DNA of 64,000 nucleotides, taken from Branchiostoma floridae. Its lineage: Eukaryota; Chordata; Leptocardii; Amphioxiformes; Branchiostomatidae. The stretch spans positions 11,283,736-11,347,735 of the forward strand of contig NC_049994.1 of the NCBI RefSeq assembly GCF_000003815.2, given 5' to 3'. Shown in pieces: positions 51,801 to 61,597 of this stretch (position 1 is the first letter of the stretch; each line of letters starts with the position of its first letter). The notes below the pieces were generated by a model, which saw only the letters and a program-made list of their open reading frames with translations, searched no databases and had not been told where the DNA came from. The position numbers and the translations under genes are program-made.

Positions 51801-54800
51801 GCAGTGTCAGAGTTCCTTCTATGTATAGATGTGTGTTTACTGACTAATGAATGCATAAAAGTGGGGGTAGATTCATAGGTACACCATCGTCGGGTATAAT
51901 CTTCGACGTTTTTGGTTTAACCTTTGAACGTTTCGACTGCGAATTTAAGAAGGTTTTACTTGATGAAAGCTCCTTAGTGAAATGGGCACTGATTCTGTTT
52001 GGACGCCTTGGTTTTATGTTATGTACTGAATTGTATGTTGTCTACTGGCCATGGTGTATCAAATTTGAATGTAACACATTGTTTGTCTTGTTAACATGTA
52101 TGGTGGCCCCCTTGGAAATCAACTTTCAAAAGTTGTAGGGGCTACCCACCCGTTTTGAGACGAATAGATAAATAATCAGTTCTACAACATTACCTCTGTG
52201 CATATCAGATGAAGTACAGAGTCCCTGGAAGAAGACTCCACAGATCGCTATCATCGCCGGTGTGTCGGCTGCAGCAGCATGGGTTATCGTGTGCACCGTG
52301 CTGGTGGCGTGCAGCGTGCACCGCAGGATGAAACGCAACACGGCTACCGTTCCACGTTACGCTCTGCAACTCTCTTATCTGGAAGGGAAGAGAAAAGGGG
52401 CGAATGAGCACGGTATGTATTTATCACGTATTATTGTCCACTGTCAGTACTACCACGCTTAAAGTTCAGTGACTGTAGTTTGGAATCTACCATTTTTTTC
52501 CAACCGAGAGTAAAACTGTTATCAGTGTCATCATTGGGATTGACCAGACGATGATTTGTATTAGATAACCTTTAACTCTGCACCAAGAAATGTGTAAACT
52601 TGCCATTTTGTACTTAATAATGGTACGTACGTACTGTACGTACGTATTGAACCAGCTTGCTTCATATTGTTAATCTGATACTAGAATTCGAGTGTAATAT
52701 TAAACTGCAGTTATCCCTTTTTACGGTAGACGTCGCCACTGGCTCTCATCTAACATGGGCCATGGTAACACTAGTAAGCCTACTGGTTAGCCTTGCCTAA
52801 ATATATATGCATTGCATATATTATAGAAGATATAAATACATAGTCTCCAGCTCTGTATTTCCACTAACTACATTATATAATCGAACACCACGGGATGTAC
52901 TGCTACTTTGACATTACCATGGTGACAACCATCTGGTCAAGACCTTATTTGTTTCCAACGGGAAAAGAGGAAGAATAGAAAAAATGTAGCAAAAACCATA
53001 TGTTTCCTTCCTAAAGGTAAACATAATAATTTAGTACAAAGATGTTACTGTTTCAGGGCGGAAGTATGCGAGGGTGCTGTACGACTATGACCCGAAGGAT
53101 GACGACGAACTCCAACTACGGTCGAACGACATCATCGACATCATTCGTGGTGACAACGAGGGCTGGTGGTTCGGCTATCTGAACGGACGATGCGGACTGT
53201 TCCCTTCAAACTATGTGGAGCTTATCACGGTGACTGAGAGAGAAGGTAATATAACATCTATTATCATAATACCGGCACGTTTACGACGATTTCTCTAGCC
53301 ATACTGATTTGACAAATTGTCAACGCATCATTTTCTCCAGTTACATGTTGCTGTTATAGCTTACCCTTGCCACTTCTTCTGTGTAACTTTTCTGCCACTC
53401 TTGTCTTGCTAAAAGCGTAATATCGCAATTGTAACACGCCGCGGAATTACACGGCGAACGGGCGCGTGGTTGAGAGGGGGTACAAAATACCGGCCGGAAG
53501 AAACACGGCACAATTAACTGTCGCTATGTACCTTTATACATCCTCCATGTTCCTTCATTTTCTGTTAGTAAATGCATAAAACATAAACCTGCATGAGCAT
53601 ACAAAATGTCATGAGAAAACGGACGTATACTGTCAAGAATTTTCATTTAACTTTTGTCTGTCACAACCGCTATGACGTAACACTTCACTGCTAGCGTAGA
53701 TATAAAAATGGCGGGAAAATGGCTGCGTACGTTCAATTTTGCCAATTCAGTCGTAGATCCGGGCTATTGTGCAACGGTTCTTCACACTTTTACATGAGTT
53801 GTAGGTCACCAACAGAAATTCAAGATTGTTGTTGAATCATGTTCGTCTTGTGCCGTGAGCATGTGTAATTATGATCTACAAATCTGGCAATGAATGTGAC
53901 GGTGTGTTCGTCCCACGACGAGCTGCCTGTCCCGAAAAAGATACTGAAAACTTTTCGCCTTGTTGTCTTCGAATGCATTGTAATCGATGCTTTGTAAATG
54001 ATGTATTGGACACCTGGATGTCTGAAGTGTGCATACCTCAGAAATAACTATTGTTGCATGTGTAGATCTCTTTAAATTGCATTATTTTTTATCGGCTGGT
54101 ATAAGTCTTATGGCCGGTATTATGCCAATGCATGTTATATCTGGTCTATTTTGCCAGCCAGTAGGTACCAGATGTATTGAGTAATGAGGCTGATTGACGT
54201 GGTCGAGGCACCTCCTCGAGCAGGGAACACCGTTTTACGTTCATCTAGGAGGACGATTTCGTGGAATTTTTTGTCCTGTCACTGTCAGATAGAGCAACAT
54301 TGCAGAAAGGCATAGAATCGTTGAATGGTTACCAATAAGATGTAAATAACGTATCTCATCGTATATTGTTGACTAGACGCATCAAGGATAAAACGTTATC
54401 ATAACATTTTTTTGGGTACGATAACGATTGATAACGATTTATGATATAACGGTTCTTGTTTTTATCTTCTAGATATAAACATTAATGCCAAAGGAAAGGA
54501 CATTAAAGATAAACTGTAGTAGACTTTGCTTTTGTTTGTGTGTCACGCAGCTCTTAGACTTGGAGTTCCCGAGAATGGAATAACCGGGCGAAACACTGAC
54601 ATCAGAGCGTCTCTGCAAGACAGAGCAATGAAGGTAATGTATACTTTGCAGTTCTCATTCTTTCCGATAGGCGTCGTTGATGTACAATGCGTGGTTTAAT
54701 TCAGAGTCATGTTAGTAGAGTCATGTCCCTTGCCATGACATAATCTTCTGAAGATATTTGAATTGTGTTAAGAACGAAACAGATTCATAAATTTGCTAAC

Positions 54801-55062
54801 AGGCCGAGACGCATACATTGTATAGTAGTACAACAACGCACATCGTGACAATGTCATATACCATCAACATTTTTTATATCAAAGTAATCAAACTGCGAAT
54901 ATAATACGGAATTTTTTTCTTCAGGAGTACTATCGCAGCTTGCCACGTTGCCCGAAGGAGAGAATACATGCGCATGCAGGTTCGGCCGAACAAACACAAG
55001 TGAACGGAGCTCGAGCACGGGAGTACGAGTCTCCCCGCCGTACAGGCATCTCCAAGTGCTGA
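42505..55062 (+). CDS. Ig-V / Ig-C2 / Ig-I transmembrane receptor with cytoplasmic SH3 domain (7 exons, 5' partial)
   Basis: Exons: 42505-42858, 47702-47998, 50463-50729, 52209-52412, 53057-53245, 54551-54633 and 54925-55062. All splice in frame with AG/GT boundaries; five junctions are phase 1 and the last is phase 0. The joined product has 510 residues counted from the first partial codon: Ig-V 1-118, Ig-C2 119-217, Ig-I 218-306, stalk and transmembrane helix 307-348 (helix about 319-343, then HRRMKR stop-transfer), SH3 378-431, and a tail to 510. The initial signal-peptide exon is missing. Likely a cell-surface adhesion or recognition receptor that binds proline-rich partners inside the cell through its SH3 domain. 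The ectodomain resembles the hepaCAM/CD2-SLAM type. I do not know a vertebrate receptor with this combination. Function is inference; the domain order is seen directly. Confidence 0.9.
42962..43195 (+). repeat. tRNA-derived SINE (Ser/Leu-like head)
   Basis: Head with A box TGGCCGAGCGG (about 42970-42980) and B box GAGTTCGGTCCC (about 43042-43053), separated by about 60 bases as in tRNAs with a long variable arm. A body with TCTTTCGGAAGGGACGTAAA follows, shared with the SINEs at 44085 and 45240. It lies in the intron after the V exon. Confidence 0.7.
43205..43490 (-). repeat. tRNA-derived SINE, minus strand
   Basis: Read on the minus strand, TGGTTGAGTGGC (A box) near 43470 is followed by GAGGTCACGGGTGC (B-box-like) near 43440, then a body running to about 43205. 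Adjacent to the previous SINE and inserted in the same intron. Confidence 0.55.
44085..44400 (-). repeat. tRNA-derived SINE, minus strand, with GGTGA-type tail
   Basis: The minus strand starts CCCTGTAGCTCAACTGGTAG (A box) near 44395, has a degraded B box, then CTGCACCCGTCTTTCGGAAG, and ends near 44085 in a GGTGAGGTGAGG tandem tail. Same family as the copies at 45240 and 59253. Confidence 0.75.
45239..45475 (+). repeat. tRNA-derived SINE, plus strand
   Basis: Head CTGTAGCTCAACTGGTAG near 45247-45264, then AGCATCTCGGTTGGGGCTGC and CTTTCGGAAGGGACATAAAT. Full-length relative of the 44085 element in the opposite orientation. The two could pair in the pre-mRNA. Confidence 0.75.
46084..46138. repeat. 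TC/TG-rich simple repeat
   Basis: Interrupted CTCTCTCTCTCTCT run followed by a short TGTGTGCGTG stretch. Confidence 0.85.
47032..47098 (+). CDS. Candidate alternative first exon (signal peptide) of the Ig-SH3 gene
   Basis: ATG in a strong context (A at -3, G at +4) opens 22 codons: basic MVSRR, a hydrophobic core LVVIFTLNLL, then NPCPAVK. One extra G follows, then a GTACCT donor. The phase-1 end matches the phase-1 start of the next exon at 47702, so splicing would give a secreted or membrane leader directly on the C2 domain and skip the V domain. The upstream 150 bp is GC-richer than its surroundings, as a promoter or 5' UTR might be. The donor is weak at positions +4/+5 and no transcript evidence is visible, so this stays a candidate. 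Confidence 0.4.
47146..47599. mobile_element. Fold-back element with perfect 175-bp arms
   Basis: Arms 47146-47320 and 47425-47599 are reverse complements with no mismatch seen, separated by a 104-bp loop. No coding capacity and no clear target-site duplication. It lies in the V-to-C2 intron, ending 102 bp before the acceptor of the C2 exon. Either a very recent insertion, a palindrome kept identical by gene conversion, or an assembly artefact. Confidence 0.95.
47702..47998 (+). CDS. Exon: Ig C2-type domain
   Basis: Acceptor CCACAG at 47696-47701 and donor GTGAGT from 47999. 297 bp, phase 1-1, residues 119-217. Canonical Ig residues are all present: C143 (VTLSC), W157, L184/I186, and C199 in the EEAGNYAC motif. 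N-glycosylation sequons are at N138 (NVT) and N188 (NVS). This is the membrane-distal second domain and carries the normal disulfide missing from domain 1. Confidence 0.95.
48493..48838. mobile_element. MITE-like inverted-repeat element
   Basis: About 28-bp imperfect terminal inverted repeats (GCATTCCACTCCAGAAGCGG at the left, with ACACTCGCTTCTGAAGTGG plus AATGC at the right), about 345 bp in total, no frame. It lies in the intron after the C2 exon. Confidence 0.5.
50463..50729 (+). CDS. Exon: Ig I-type domain
   Basis: Acceptor TTTTCAG at 50456-50462 and donor GTATTG from 50730. 267 bp, phase 1-1, residues 218-306. Classic I-set signature: C238, GNPKPEIMW with W250, and NDSGVYIC with C287, followed by A-R-N-G-Y-G. 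Sequons at N224 (NIT) and N280 (NDS). It is the membrane-proximal Ig domain, joined by a short hinge to the transmembrane exon. Confidence 0.95.
51560..51716. mobile_element. MITE with perfect 21-bp terminal inverted repeats
   Basis: CCAAGCAGAGGTTCGGCTCC plus G (51560-51580) is exactly complementary to 51696-51716. 157 bp in total, AT-rich centre with a poly(A) run, no coding capacity, no clear target duplication. It lies in the intron between the Ig-I and transmembrane exons. Confidence 0.85.
51751..51782. repeat. GATA tetranucleotide microsatellite
   Basis: GATA/AATA tetramers over about 32 bp in the same intron. Confidence 0.95.
52209..52412 (+). CDS. Exon: stalk, transmembrane helix and juxtamembrane segment
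   Basis: Acceptor ATATCAG and donor GTATGT. 204 bp, phase 1-1, residues 307-374. A short stalk (DEVQSPWKKTPQ) leads into a hydrophobic helix (319-343, rich in Ala, Val and Ile) and a basic stop-transfer HRRMKR, giving type I topology with the Ig domains outside. The cytoplasmic part has Y352-region residues (PRYALQLSYL), possible phosphorylation or sorting sites, and a basic GKRKG run. Confidence 0.93.
53057..53245 (+). CDS. Exon: SH3 domain
   Basis: Acceptor TGTTTCAG and donor GTAATA. 189 bp, phase 1-1, residues 375-437. A complete SH3 fold in one exon: VLYDYDP at 381-387 (ALYDY motif), acidic RT loop DDDEL, EGWWFGYLNGRCGLFPSNYVELI at 409-431. All residues of the PxxP-binding surface are present (Y383, Y385, W411, P424, Y427). 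It should bind proline-rich ligands in the cytosol. The product has no obvious PxxP target of its own, so partners are probably separate proteins. Confidence 0.96.
54551..54633 (+). CDS. Exon: cytoplasmic tail, part 1
   Basis: Acceptor CACGCAG and donor GTAATG. 83 bp, residues 438-465, entering in phase 1 and leaving in phase 0. Polar, charged sequence (ALRLGVPENGITGRNTDIR...) without a recognised domain. Support comes from continuity of frame on both sides. Confidence 0.75.
54925..55062 (+). CDS. Exon: cytoplasmic tail, part 2, with stop codon
   Basis: Acceptor TTCTTCAG, then 45 codons and TGA at 55060-55062, residues 466-510. It begins EYYRSL, where YRSL fits the YxxPhi endocytic pattern, and has a second tyrosine in REYESPRR. 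Basic and polar overall. No PDZ-type C-terminus (it ends GISKC). Its coding status rests on the frame match and a good acceptor. Confidence 0.75.
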   Translation, partial: EYYRSLPRCPKERIHAHAGSAEQTQVNGARAREYESPRRTGISKC

Positions 55063-56078
55063 TTATTCAAGATGGCGGAATATCCTGGTAGTAGATCTAG
55101 CTCGCCTGGCTACATGGCTACTCGAATTTCTGAGTGAACTGCTTAACACAGAAGACAGCGAAGAAGAAATGATGTCAGATTATCGCATGGACGTGAAGAT
55201 ATTGATTTACTATCCATGAAATGGAGGTATAAAAGATAAGGCCACGTGTCAAAGACTTTGATGCTAGCATCTCCTACGCTGACGTCAGGCAGAGGCTACA
55301 CATTCTCAACAAGGATATACATATAGCTCAACCTGGACATATGGGAAGCGCCACCTGCCGACATACGTCATTACTGCAGTTCACAAATAATTTTTGTTTG
55401 TTGAACTATTCTTTGAATGATATAAATAGAGAAATGACTAGGTACCTTATATGAGAAGTCTACCATGTAAAGTTGGACTATTAACCTGGGACGTCGACAT
55501 TTTGTTTGATGCTATTGTATGTACATCGTCGACAGTTAATTGTGTAAATGTCTGACGCTGGAAAGCTGGAATATCGCAGCGAGTTTCGACCATTCTGCAC
55601 TTTTGACGTTTACTAATAATATTACGATTAAGGAGCCATGAAACAAATAACCTGATACATAAAGGATTTGCCACGTATCAATCTTTAAGAACAGTAGAAT
55701 GCAACATTGTTGTCCCTTATTGACAACACCGTTGTTGTCATAGTATTTGGCACCTGCACTTCTCGCCCTTGTCGTCAGGTGTCTCTTATGCCTATCCTGT
55801 AAAAGCCAGTGATTGGCGAATTACTGGCCCAGTTGTATAGCGTTTACAAGAATAAGTTGTTTGGGTACCATGGATGTATCTTAATACAGATGTACAATTT
55901 TGGAGTTCGTTTGCTTGATTTTTATTATAAATGTAGGACTCGTATAACAGGAATCGTATTTTTTCACTAGTGGTCTTTAAAATGGTTACAAAGATGACAC
56001 CAAAATACGACATTGTCTAATTATTCTCAATATAATGGTACCATTCAATAATGAAAATAGAAATTTGTGCCAAATAAA
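55063..56078 (+). other. Probable 3' untranslated region of the Ig-SH3 gene
   Basis: No frame of interest. The first canonical AATAAA after the stop codon is at 56073-56078, which would give a 3' UTR of about 1 kb. Further candidates lie near 56,540. Confidence 0.5.
56073..56078 (+). terminator. Candidate polyadenylation signal
   Basis: AATAAA, the first in the sense direction after the stop codon at 55060. Confidence 0.45.
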
Positions 56079-57769
56079 CATCTCTTCGGCTCTTGTCGTC
56101 TCTTGAGACGGTCGACAGCCCTCTAATATTGATAAACATCAAACAACTAAAGTTTATACTTCCAATTCTTGATTCATGTCACAGATTAATTGAATTAAAC
56201 GTTGATTATTGTTTTGATTACATGCCACACGATTCAGAGCCAGACAACACGGCTCGCTAAAAGTTAATCTTGAGATGCTAAGTAAAAGTAATCACAAGAT
56301 TGCAGGATATTACAATGTGTGTGCCTTGTTTGTTCTAAAAAGACATTTCTTTCGCAATGCACGGTGCCAAGTTGCGAATCGGCTGCCATGTTCTACGTGA
56401 CGTCATCGAAGTGGTAATCGATTATTTCTATTACCCGATGGCAGCAATCAAGAGCTTGAATTATGATATTGTATGGTTTCATGTTTAATGGCACATTTAG
56501 TGTCATTTAAATGTCTATAATCAGTGAATGATATTTGAATATAATAAAAAAACGTTGTACTTGTGTCATTGTATGGTGCCATAAACACTCAAAAGTATTC
56601 AAGATTAGATTTTTGTACAACGAAAAGTATTTTAAGATATCTTAATTGTCGAACAAAACGACAAAATTAGACTCAGACATCACATACAAATGTACCTGGA
56701 AATGTATCCCAGAAAAAGCACAAATTAGGATTAAAACATTTCAAGTTCAAATTTGATAATTGGAGAGATTTATACCCGAAACCCTACCTGTTCAGTTTGC
56801 CAAATATCTTGTGCAAGCAATAATAGATCATTCAAAGCACATAACTCAAGCGTTTATTAGACGTCCCCTACCCCGTAATTGTATGTTAGATGTCGGTAAC
56901 CATGAAAACTGGGCTAATGCTTGATATCACTTACTTGTAACTGCCTCATCCGTAAAGGCTATAACAACACATTACCTGAGTAATACGATATACGTTTCTG
57001 TTCATGTATATATGATGTACGGCGCTAGCTGGGGTTTACATAAGGGTCAGGTTGACTGCCCTATTGCTATATTCCCCGCTTTTATGTATAAAATTAAGAT
57101 AATAATTGAATCCGTGTCGTCAGGATGTTTTTCTTTTATTTCATTCACATATATGTTCATTGCATATCGGTCAGTGCTTATTAAGATCCCTCTCCTCAAA
57201 AAACATCAAAACAATAACCTTGAGTAAAAATACAATTCAACGTATATATACATACGGGGTGGATAACGGAAATGTAAAAGTAAACAAGACAAGTTTGTGC
57301 AAGATTGATTCAAAGAACCCTATAGACCTGTAAAAGTGAACAACGTCGAATATGTTAGTCTTTTAAGTATAAAAGATTCTGGAATTGGTTTTCGAATGAT
57401 GGAATTCGTTTTCATAGGTTTCTTCAAACTACCCATAAATATAATAAAATTACGATGGGCATAATCGCAAAACTTATGTACTACTGTTCACTGTGGATTA
57501 TACTATGAAAAGGTAATTATATGCCGTGATCTTGTGGAATATAAATTTGCATCAAATAGGTCTACAGCCTAATGTGTGTTACAATCGCACTGTAGTTGAT
57601 TGGTTAGGGAAATCGGAATAACGTTTTGATGATCTATTGGCTTTTTTCATTTCATACATTTTAATTGTAATGTGAATATAGATTGAATCAATATCAGCAC
57701 CATTTGCATATATCCATTATACATTTTCAACACTCCTCAATAGCTATGGTGATGAACTACGTTCTATAG
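56079..57769. other. No supported gene
   Basis: AT-rich intergenic sequence with short frames only. Confidence 0.5.
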
Positions 57770-57779
57770 CCCCCCCCCC

Positions 57780-57830
<51 letters not shown>

Positions 57831-57837
57831 ACACACC
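57770..57837. repeat. Poly(C) and AC dinucleotide microsatellite
   Basis: Eleven C residues followed by about 55 bp of AC repeats with one interruption. Confidence 0.97.
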
Positions 57838-58849
57838 TCCTTGAAAACGATACTTGACGGACACGCAGCCACTCTTCCATTGGTCGAACCACTAATTGCC
57901 ATTCCATCATTCGGTGAGCTTCTAATTGTGATACAAGATTTTCTGTATCCAACAACTTTAAACTGCCCAAACCTAAAACAAACATGAAAAAGCGTACCTA
58001 GCAACCATACTCTGGATTTCGTTGCCGTCTGACATCAAGTTGCCGTACAAACTGTCCAGTTTCAAAGAAGCTATCTCAAACTTTGTTACCTAGACCTTTG
58101 ACCTCGAACAAACTTTTTAAAATGTTGTTGGCAGACGCTGTGCTCCTATTGTCAGTGCTCTGATTGTTGATACTTAGGTCGAACTGTTGCACTCTGTATT
58201 TTTCAAATGTATGTAGTTAAGAAATGTTGTGAACCTTGGAAGATTAGCCCTATTCAGCTAAAAGGTTTCGTAATAAATGAAATGATAGACAGTCAGGATC
58301 GGTCTATTGCTGAACCACAGAGAATTTGCTCATCGTCATATGAATGAAAAGATTTCACTGACTTGACCGCTGACCTTATTTTACCCCTGCACTTTAACTC
58401 AAAACAGAGCGAGAGCTAATCGAGTTTATCTTCCTCTCTGCGATACTTGGATGAATTATTCATATACCACTTGTAGATATAGTCTATAAAAAGCAAAAAG
58501 GAAGATAAACAATGGAGAATTACACTAGCTAAGCTATTTGTCATAGTTTTCATCTTATACATTTGGTATACTGTAAATGCGTTCACATTTGCGGGGATTG
58601 AATTTCGCGCTAGGGAGAAAATGGAGTGTTTGAATTGGTTTTAAGTTCGTTTTTCAAACATACGGACAGGCAAGGCTGGCTAAAGACAAAACAATCTCTT
58701 TCGCCGTAGTTTTAAGTTCGCGTGGTGTTTTTTTTGTGTGTGTGTGTGTTGCAACGCTTGTTTGCAAATGTGAGACAATTTCTTGTTTTATACAAGTTTA
58801 TCATAAGCTCAACAATGATGTAGCCTATTATGTGCCTATGGCGTTCTAC
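57838..58849. other. No supported gene
   Basis: AT-rich; a short TG run lies near 58,735-58,750. No exon-like sequence seen. Confidence 0.5.
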
Positions 58850-58972
58850 TATGCAATGCGTGCATCTAAAGAGATTTTACGATATTGTTTTTAAAATCTT
58901 CAGTATGGCTTTGCCGGGGATCGAACTCCAAGATCTACCGAATGCAAGGCGAACACCTCTTGGCCATTGCGA
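58850..58972 (-). repeat. tRNA-Ala-derived SINE, minus strand
   Basis: On the minus strand: AATGGCCAAGAGGTGTTCGC, then the CTTGCAT anticodon-like loop and B box GAGTTCGATCCCCGG, followed by a short body with the shared ATTTTAAAAA. Same family as 26949-27230. Acceptor-stem pairing is lost. Confidence 0.7.
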
Positions 58973-59252
58973 CGTTACTACCAACAACAGACCACATACC
59001 TGTTTGATGACCATAGTAAATTCTCGAGTGCAATACGAACATGATATATTGTCCCCACGTATTAATAGGCTATCTAAAGATGTATGTGAAAGTTAAGCTG
59101 GTTTCCTGCCTTGTTGATACAAGTAATGGGCACGCTTCACAACAGTGATCGTGATTAAATCATGCCAAATAACACGATGAAGAAATCGTGACTAGAAATT
59201 CTATAGTAGCAGAACGTATGAATGTTTACATGTTCACTTATAAGACAGTAGA

Positions 59253-59780
59253 TGTACCTGTGGCTCAACTGACAGCAACCTCACAGTTGAACTCCTGATC
59301 CCCAATACACCTGAATCACGCGGCGGCCATGATATATCGAAAACGAGGTCAATGAGACAAACAGACAAAACTTGTTTCTAAAATCAGCTATCGTTTAATT
59401 TCCCCCTTAATCACACAAATTTTCACAATTTAAGATCAAACTAAATGATAGATACATGTATTATACCTAGTGTTGTCCAACGAAAGACGTAGCAATTTAG
59501 AGTTAATTATGATGGACAGTCTTTTGTTTGCCATATTAGCCTCGGTTTCGATCTATCATGGCCGCCGCGTGAGAAAGATGTATTACTAAGTTTACTTGGT
59601 AACTGGAAGGCCCTGGGTTCAAGTACAAGGACATCTCGGTTGGGGCTGCACCTGTCTTATGGAAGGGACGTATAATGGAGATCCTGTGTTCGAGGAGGTG
59701 CATCGAGCACGTTTAAGAGGAAGGGCTAGCAACCCCTCCCTGTACAAATATACCGTGCCAATGAAACTGCAAAAAAACTT
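59253..59780 (+). repeat. tRNA-derived SINE interrupted by a MITE
   Basis: The head (CTGTGGCTCAACTGACAG and on) occupies about 59253-59315. After a 257-bp insertion, the rest of the SINE resumes at about 59573 with CTGGGTTCAAGTAC (B box), then ACATCTCGGTTGGGGCTGC and the family body to about 59780. Aligns with the copies at 44085 and 45239. Confidence 0.75.
59316..59572. mobile_element. MITE inserted in the SINE
   Basis: 257 bp with terminal inverted repeats TCACGCGGCGGCCATGATA, imperfect inward over about 45 bp (then ATCGAAA(A/C)CGAGG). Flanked by GAA on both sides (59313-59315 and 59573-59575), a possible 3-bp target duplication. No coding capacity. Confidence 0.8.
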
Positions 59781-61536
59781 GTGCATGCCACACTATGCAC
59801 TGTAGCAGGTGAAGACAACACACTACTCACTACACACTATAATAAATGGTGTAGTTGGAAATGACTAGGGCTGTGGTTATCCGCTGGGATTTTGTAGGCC
59901 CAGCCACCATAATTTACGTTAATACATATGCACACAGTTCGTCTCCTGGTATCTACAGTTTATAAATCATTCGTACAAACACGTCTCCGGAGCTTAACGC
60001 AATGCAAATGCGAAATTCAATGTTGTTGAACAAATGACCAGGAATTTATTTTCTTGCTTATGGTGAGCTATAGAAAAAAAGTCTTGTGAATCTTGATTAC
60101 CGACCGTAACTTTTTTTGAGTGATAAAACATTTTGATATCATTTTCAACATGTCCTCATCATTTCTGTAAAAAAACATTTGCGTGTAGCTTTACTCAATG
60201 CATACCTGTATTCAACATATGATATTGAAGATACAAGTGTTTACATTAAACCGTATCTGTTTGATCATTTCGATCGAATTTTAAGAACGAAAAGACAAAA
60301 CAGTAAAAAACGACTTTTTTGGGCTGAAATCGGAAACAAAACGTTATTTTTCCAGGCCATTTTTCCTTATTTCTAACATATGTTTTGATTTCTGTATCCC
60401 ATGAACTAAAACCTTAGATAAGAAATAATGCCATTTACTTATTAACAAATATTTAATGAATTTATTTTCTTGGCCTGCAGCTGGTCATCGTAAATGATTA
60501 CCAATAACACAATTCTAAATGTCTACCTATTCTCTTCTCTTTAACGGCATTATTATCTGATCTCTACAACATACACAAAACCTACTAAATATTCACAGCA
60601 CAAAATGCAATCTTTAAGCCTAAAACCATGCATAAAGATGCGTTTTTCTATTCAAGTAATGCTTTAACGGATGCTTTACATGTGCTTAAATATGACATTT
60701 CTTGTAGTGATCTGTCCACGCACTCACCACAAGCAGTAACGTACCGTCCCCACCTTTAGATAATTCTCCCTATTAAGGTATATATAGATACAGATGAAGT
60801 GGAAGGGTTAGTTTGAGAGGATTATTCCCCGCAAAATCCCAGATTTGAATCGGTGCAACGTGCAGAGGCGGTGGGAGTCACGTTTTAGGGCGTGGTCCTG
60901 TGACGCACTCGAGGTGCCACACAGCGCTTCCCGGCGCGTCACGCCAGGCGACGTTCGGACGTAGAAACCCGTACGTACCGCCCAGTAATGGCGCTGATGA
61001 CGTCACAGCCTGGTTAAGCTGTGAGCGCCGTTTACACCTCACGATTTTCGCGCGTTCTCATCATACTGAAAAAAAAAATCTTTTTCTCTTTTCAAACATG
61101 GCGAATGTAGACTAGAATACGCCCAGTACCAGCCGTGCGCGGTTTGTAGGACTGCGCTGGAGTATCGGGTTTTTGATGGTAGGGTTTGAGTGGGTCTTGA
61201 ATATTGTCTACACGCTGGTAAACATTGTAACGACGATTTAATTGCCCTGGCCGAACGATACCATCAGCAAGCGGACTGCAACACATCTCAATTTATCCCC
61301 ACTTATGATGATACGGCCTGCTCTTCATTCGGTGCATGCGCAGTGACGGCCGGGCCCCACCCTGTCTCACCGGCATCTGGAGGATGACGGCAGGTTTTAC
61401 CAGATTGGACGTTACCGTGTCCTAGTGGAACTCTCACCGGGCGAACCGGCTTCAGTCTGCGGTGACCAACCTCATGCCCTCCCGAGGAAGCCGCGCCCAC
61501 CTTCCGGAGTAAGCAGCGAAGGAGTATTTCCCATCA
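59781..61536. other. Intergenic DNA and probable promoter region of the next gene
   Basis: AT-rich to about 60.8 kb, then GC- and CpG-rich from about 60,840 to 61,540 (CGCTTCCCGGCGCGTCACG and similar), unlike its surroundings. A TATA-like TATATATAGATA lies at about 60,780. This fits a promoter or 5' UTR for the exon at 61,537; the transcription start is not determinable. Confidence 0.4.
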
Positions 61537-61597
61537 ATGGACCGTTTGCGTCTGCCTGCATTGACGTCGCTGTTGGCCATTTTGGCTGTACATAGAG
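61537..61597 (+). CDS. Signal-peptide first exon of a second gene
   Basis: ATG with G at +4 opens 20 codons with basic residues (MDRLRLP) then a hydrophobic core (ALTSLLAILAV). One extra base (G) follows, then a GTACGT donor at 61598. It ends in phase 1, the phase used by all the Ig modules of the upstream gene. The downstream exons must lie beyond 61.6 kb, and none was recognised before 64,000, so the gene runs out of the window. It may be a tandem relative of the Ig-SH3 receptor or an unrelated secreted protein. Confidence 0.55.

Noticed and set aside
52622-52646. Near-palindrome of TACGTACG units
   Set aside because: A short simple-sequence palindrome in an intron; nothing suggests a function.
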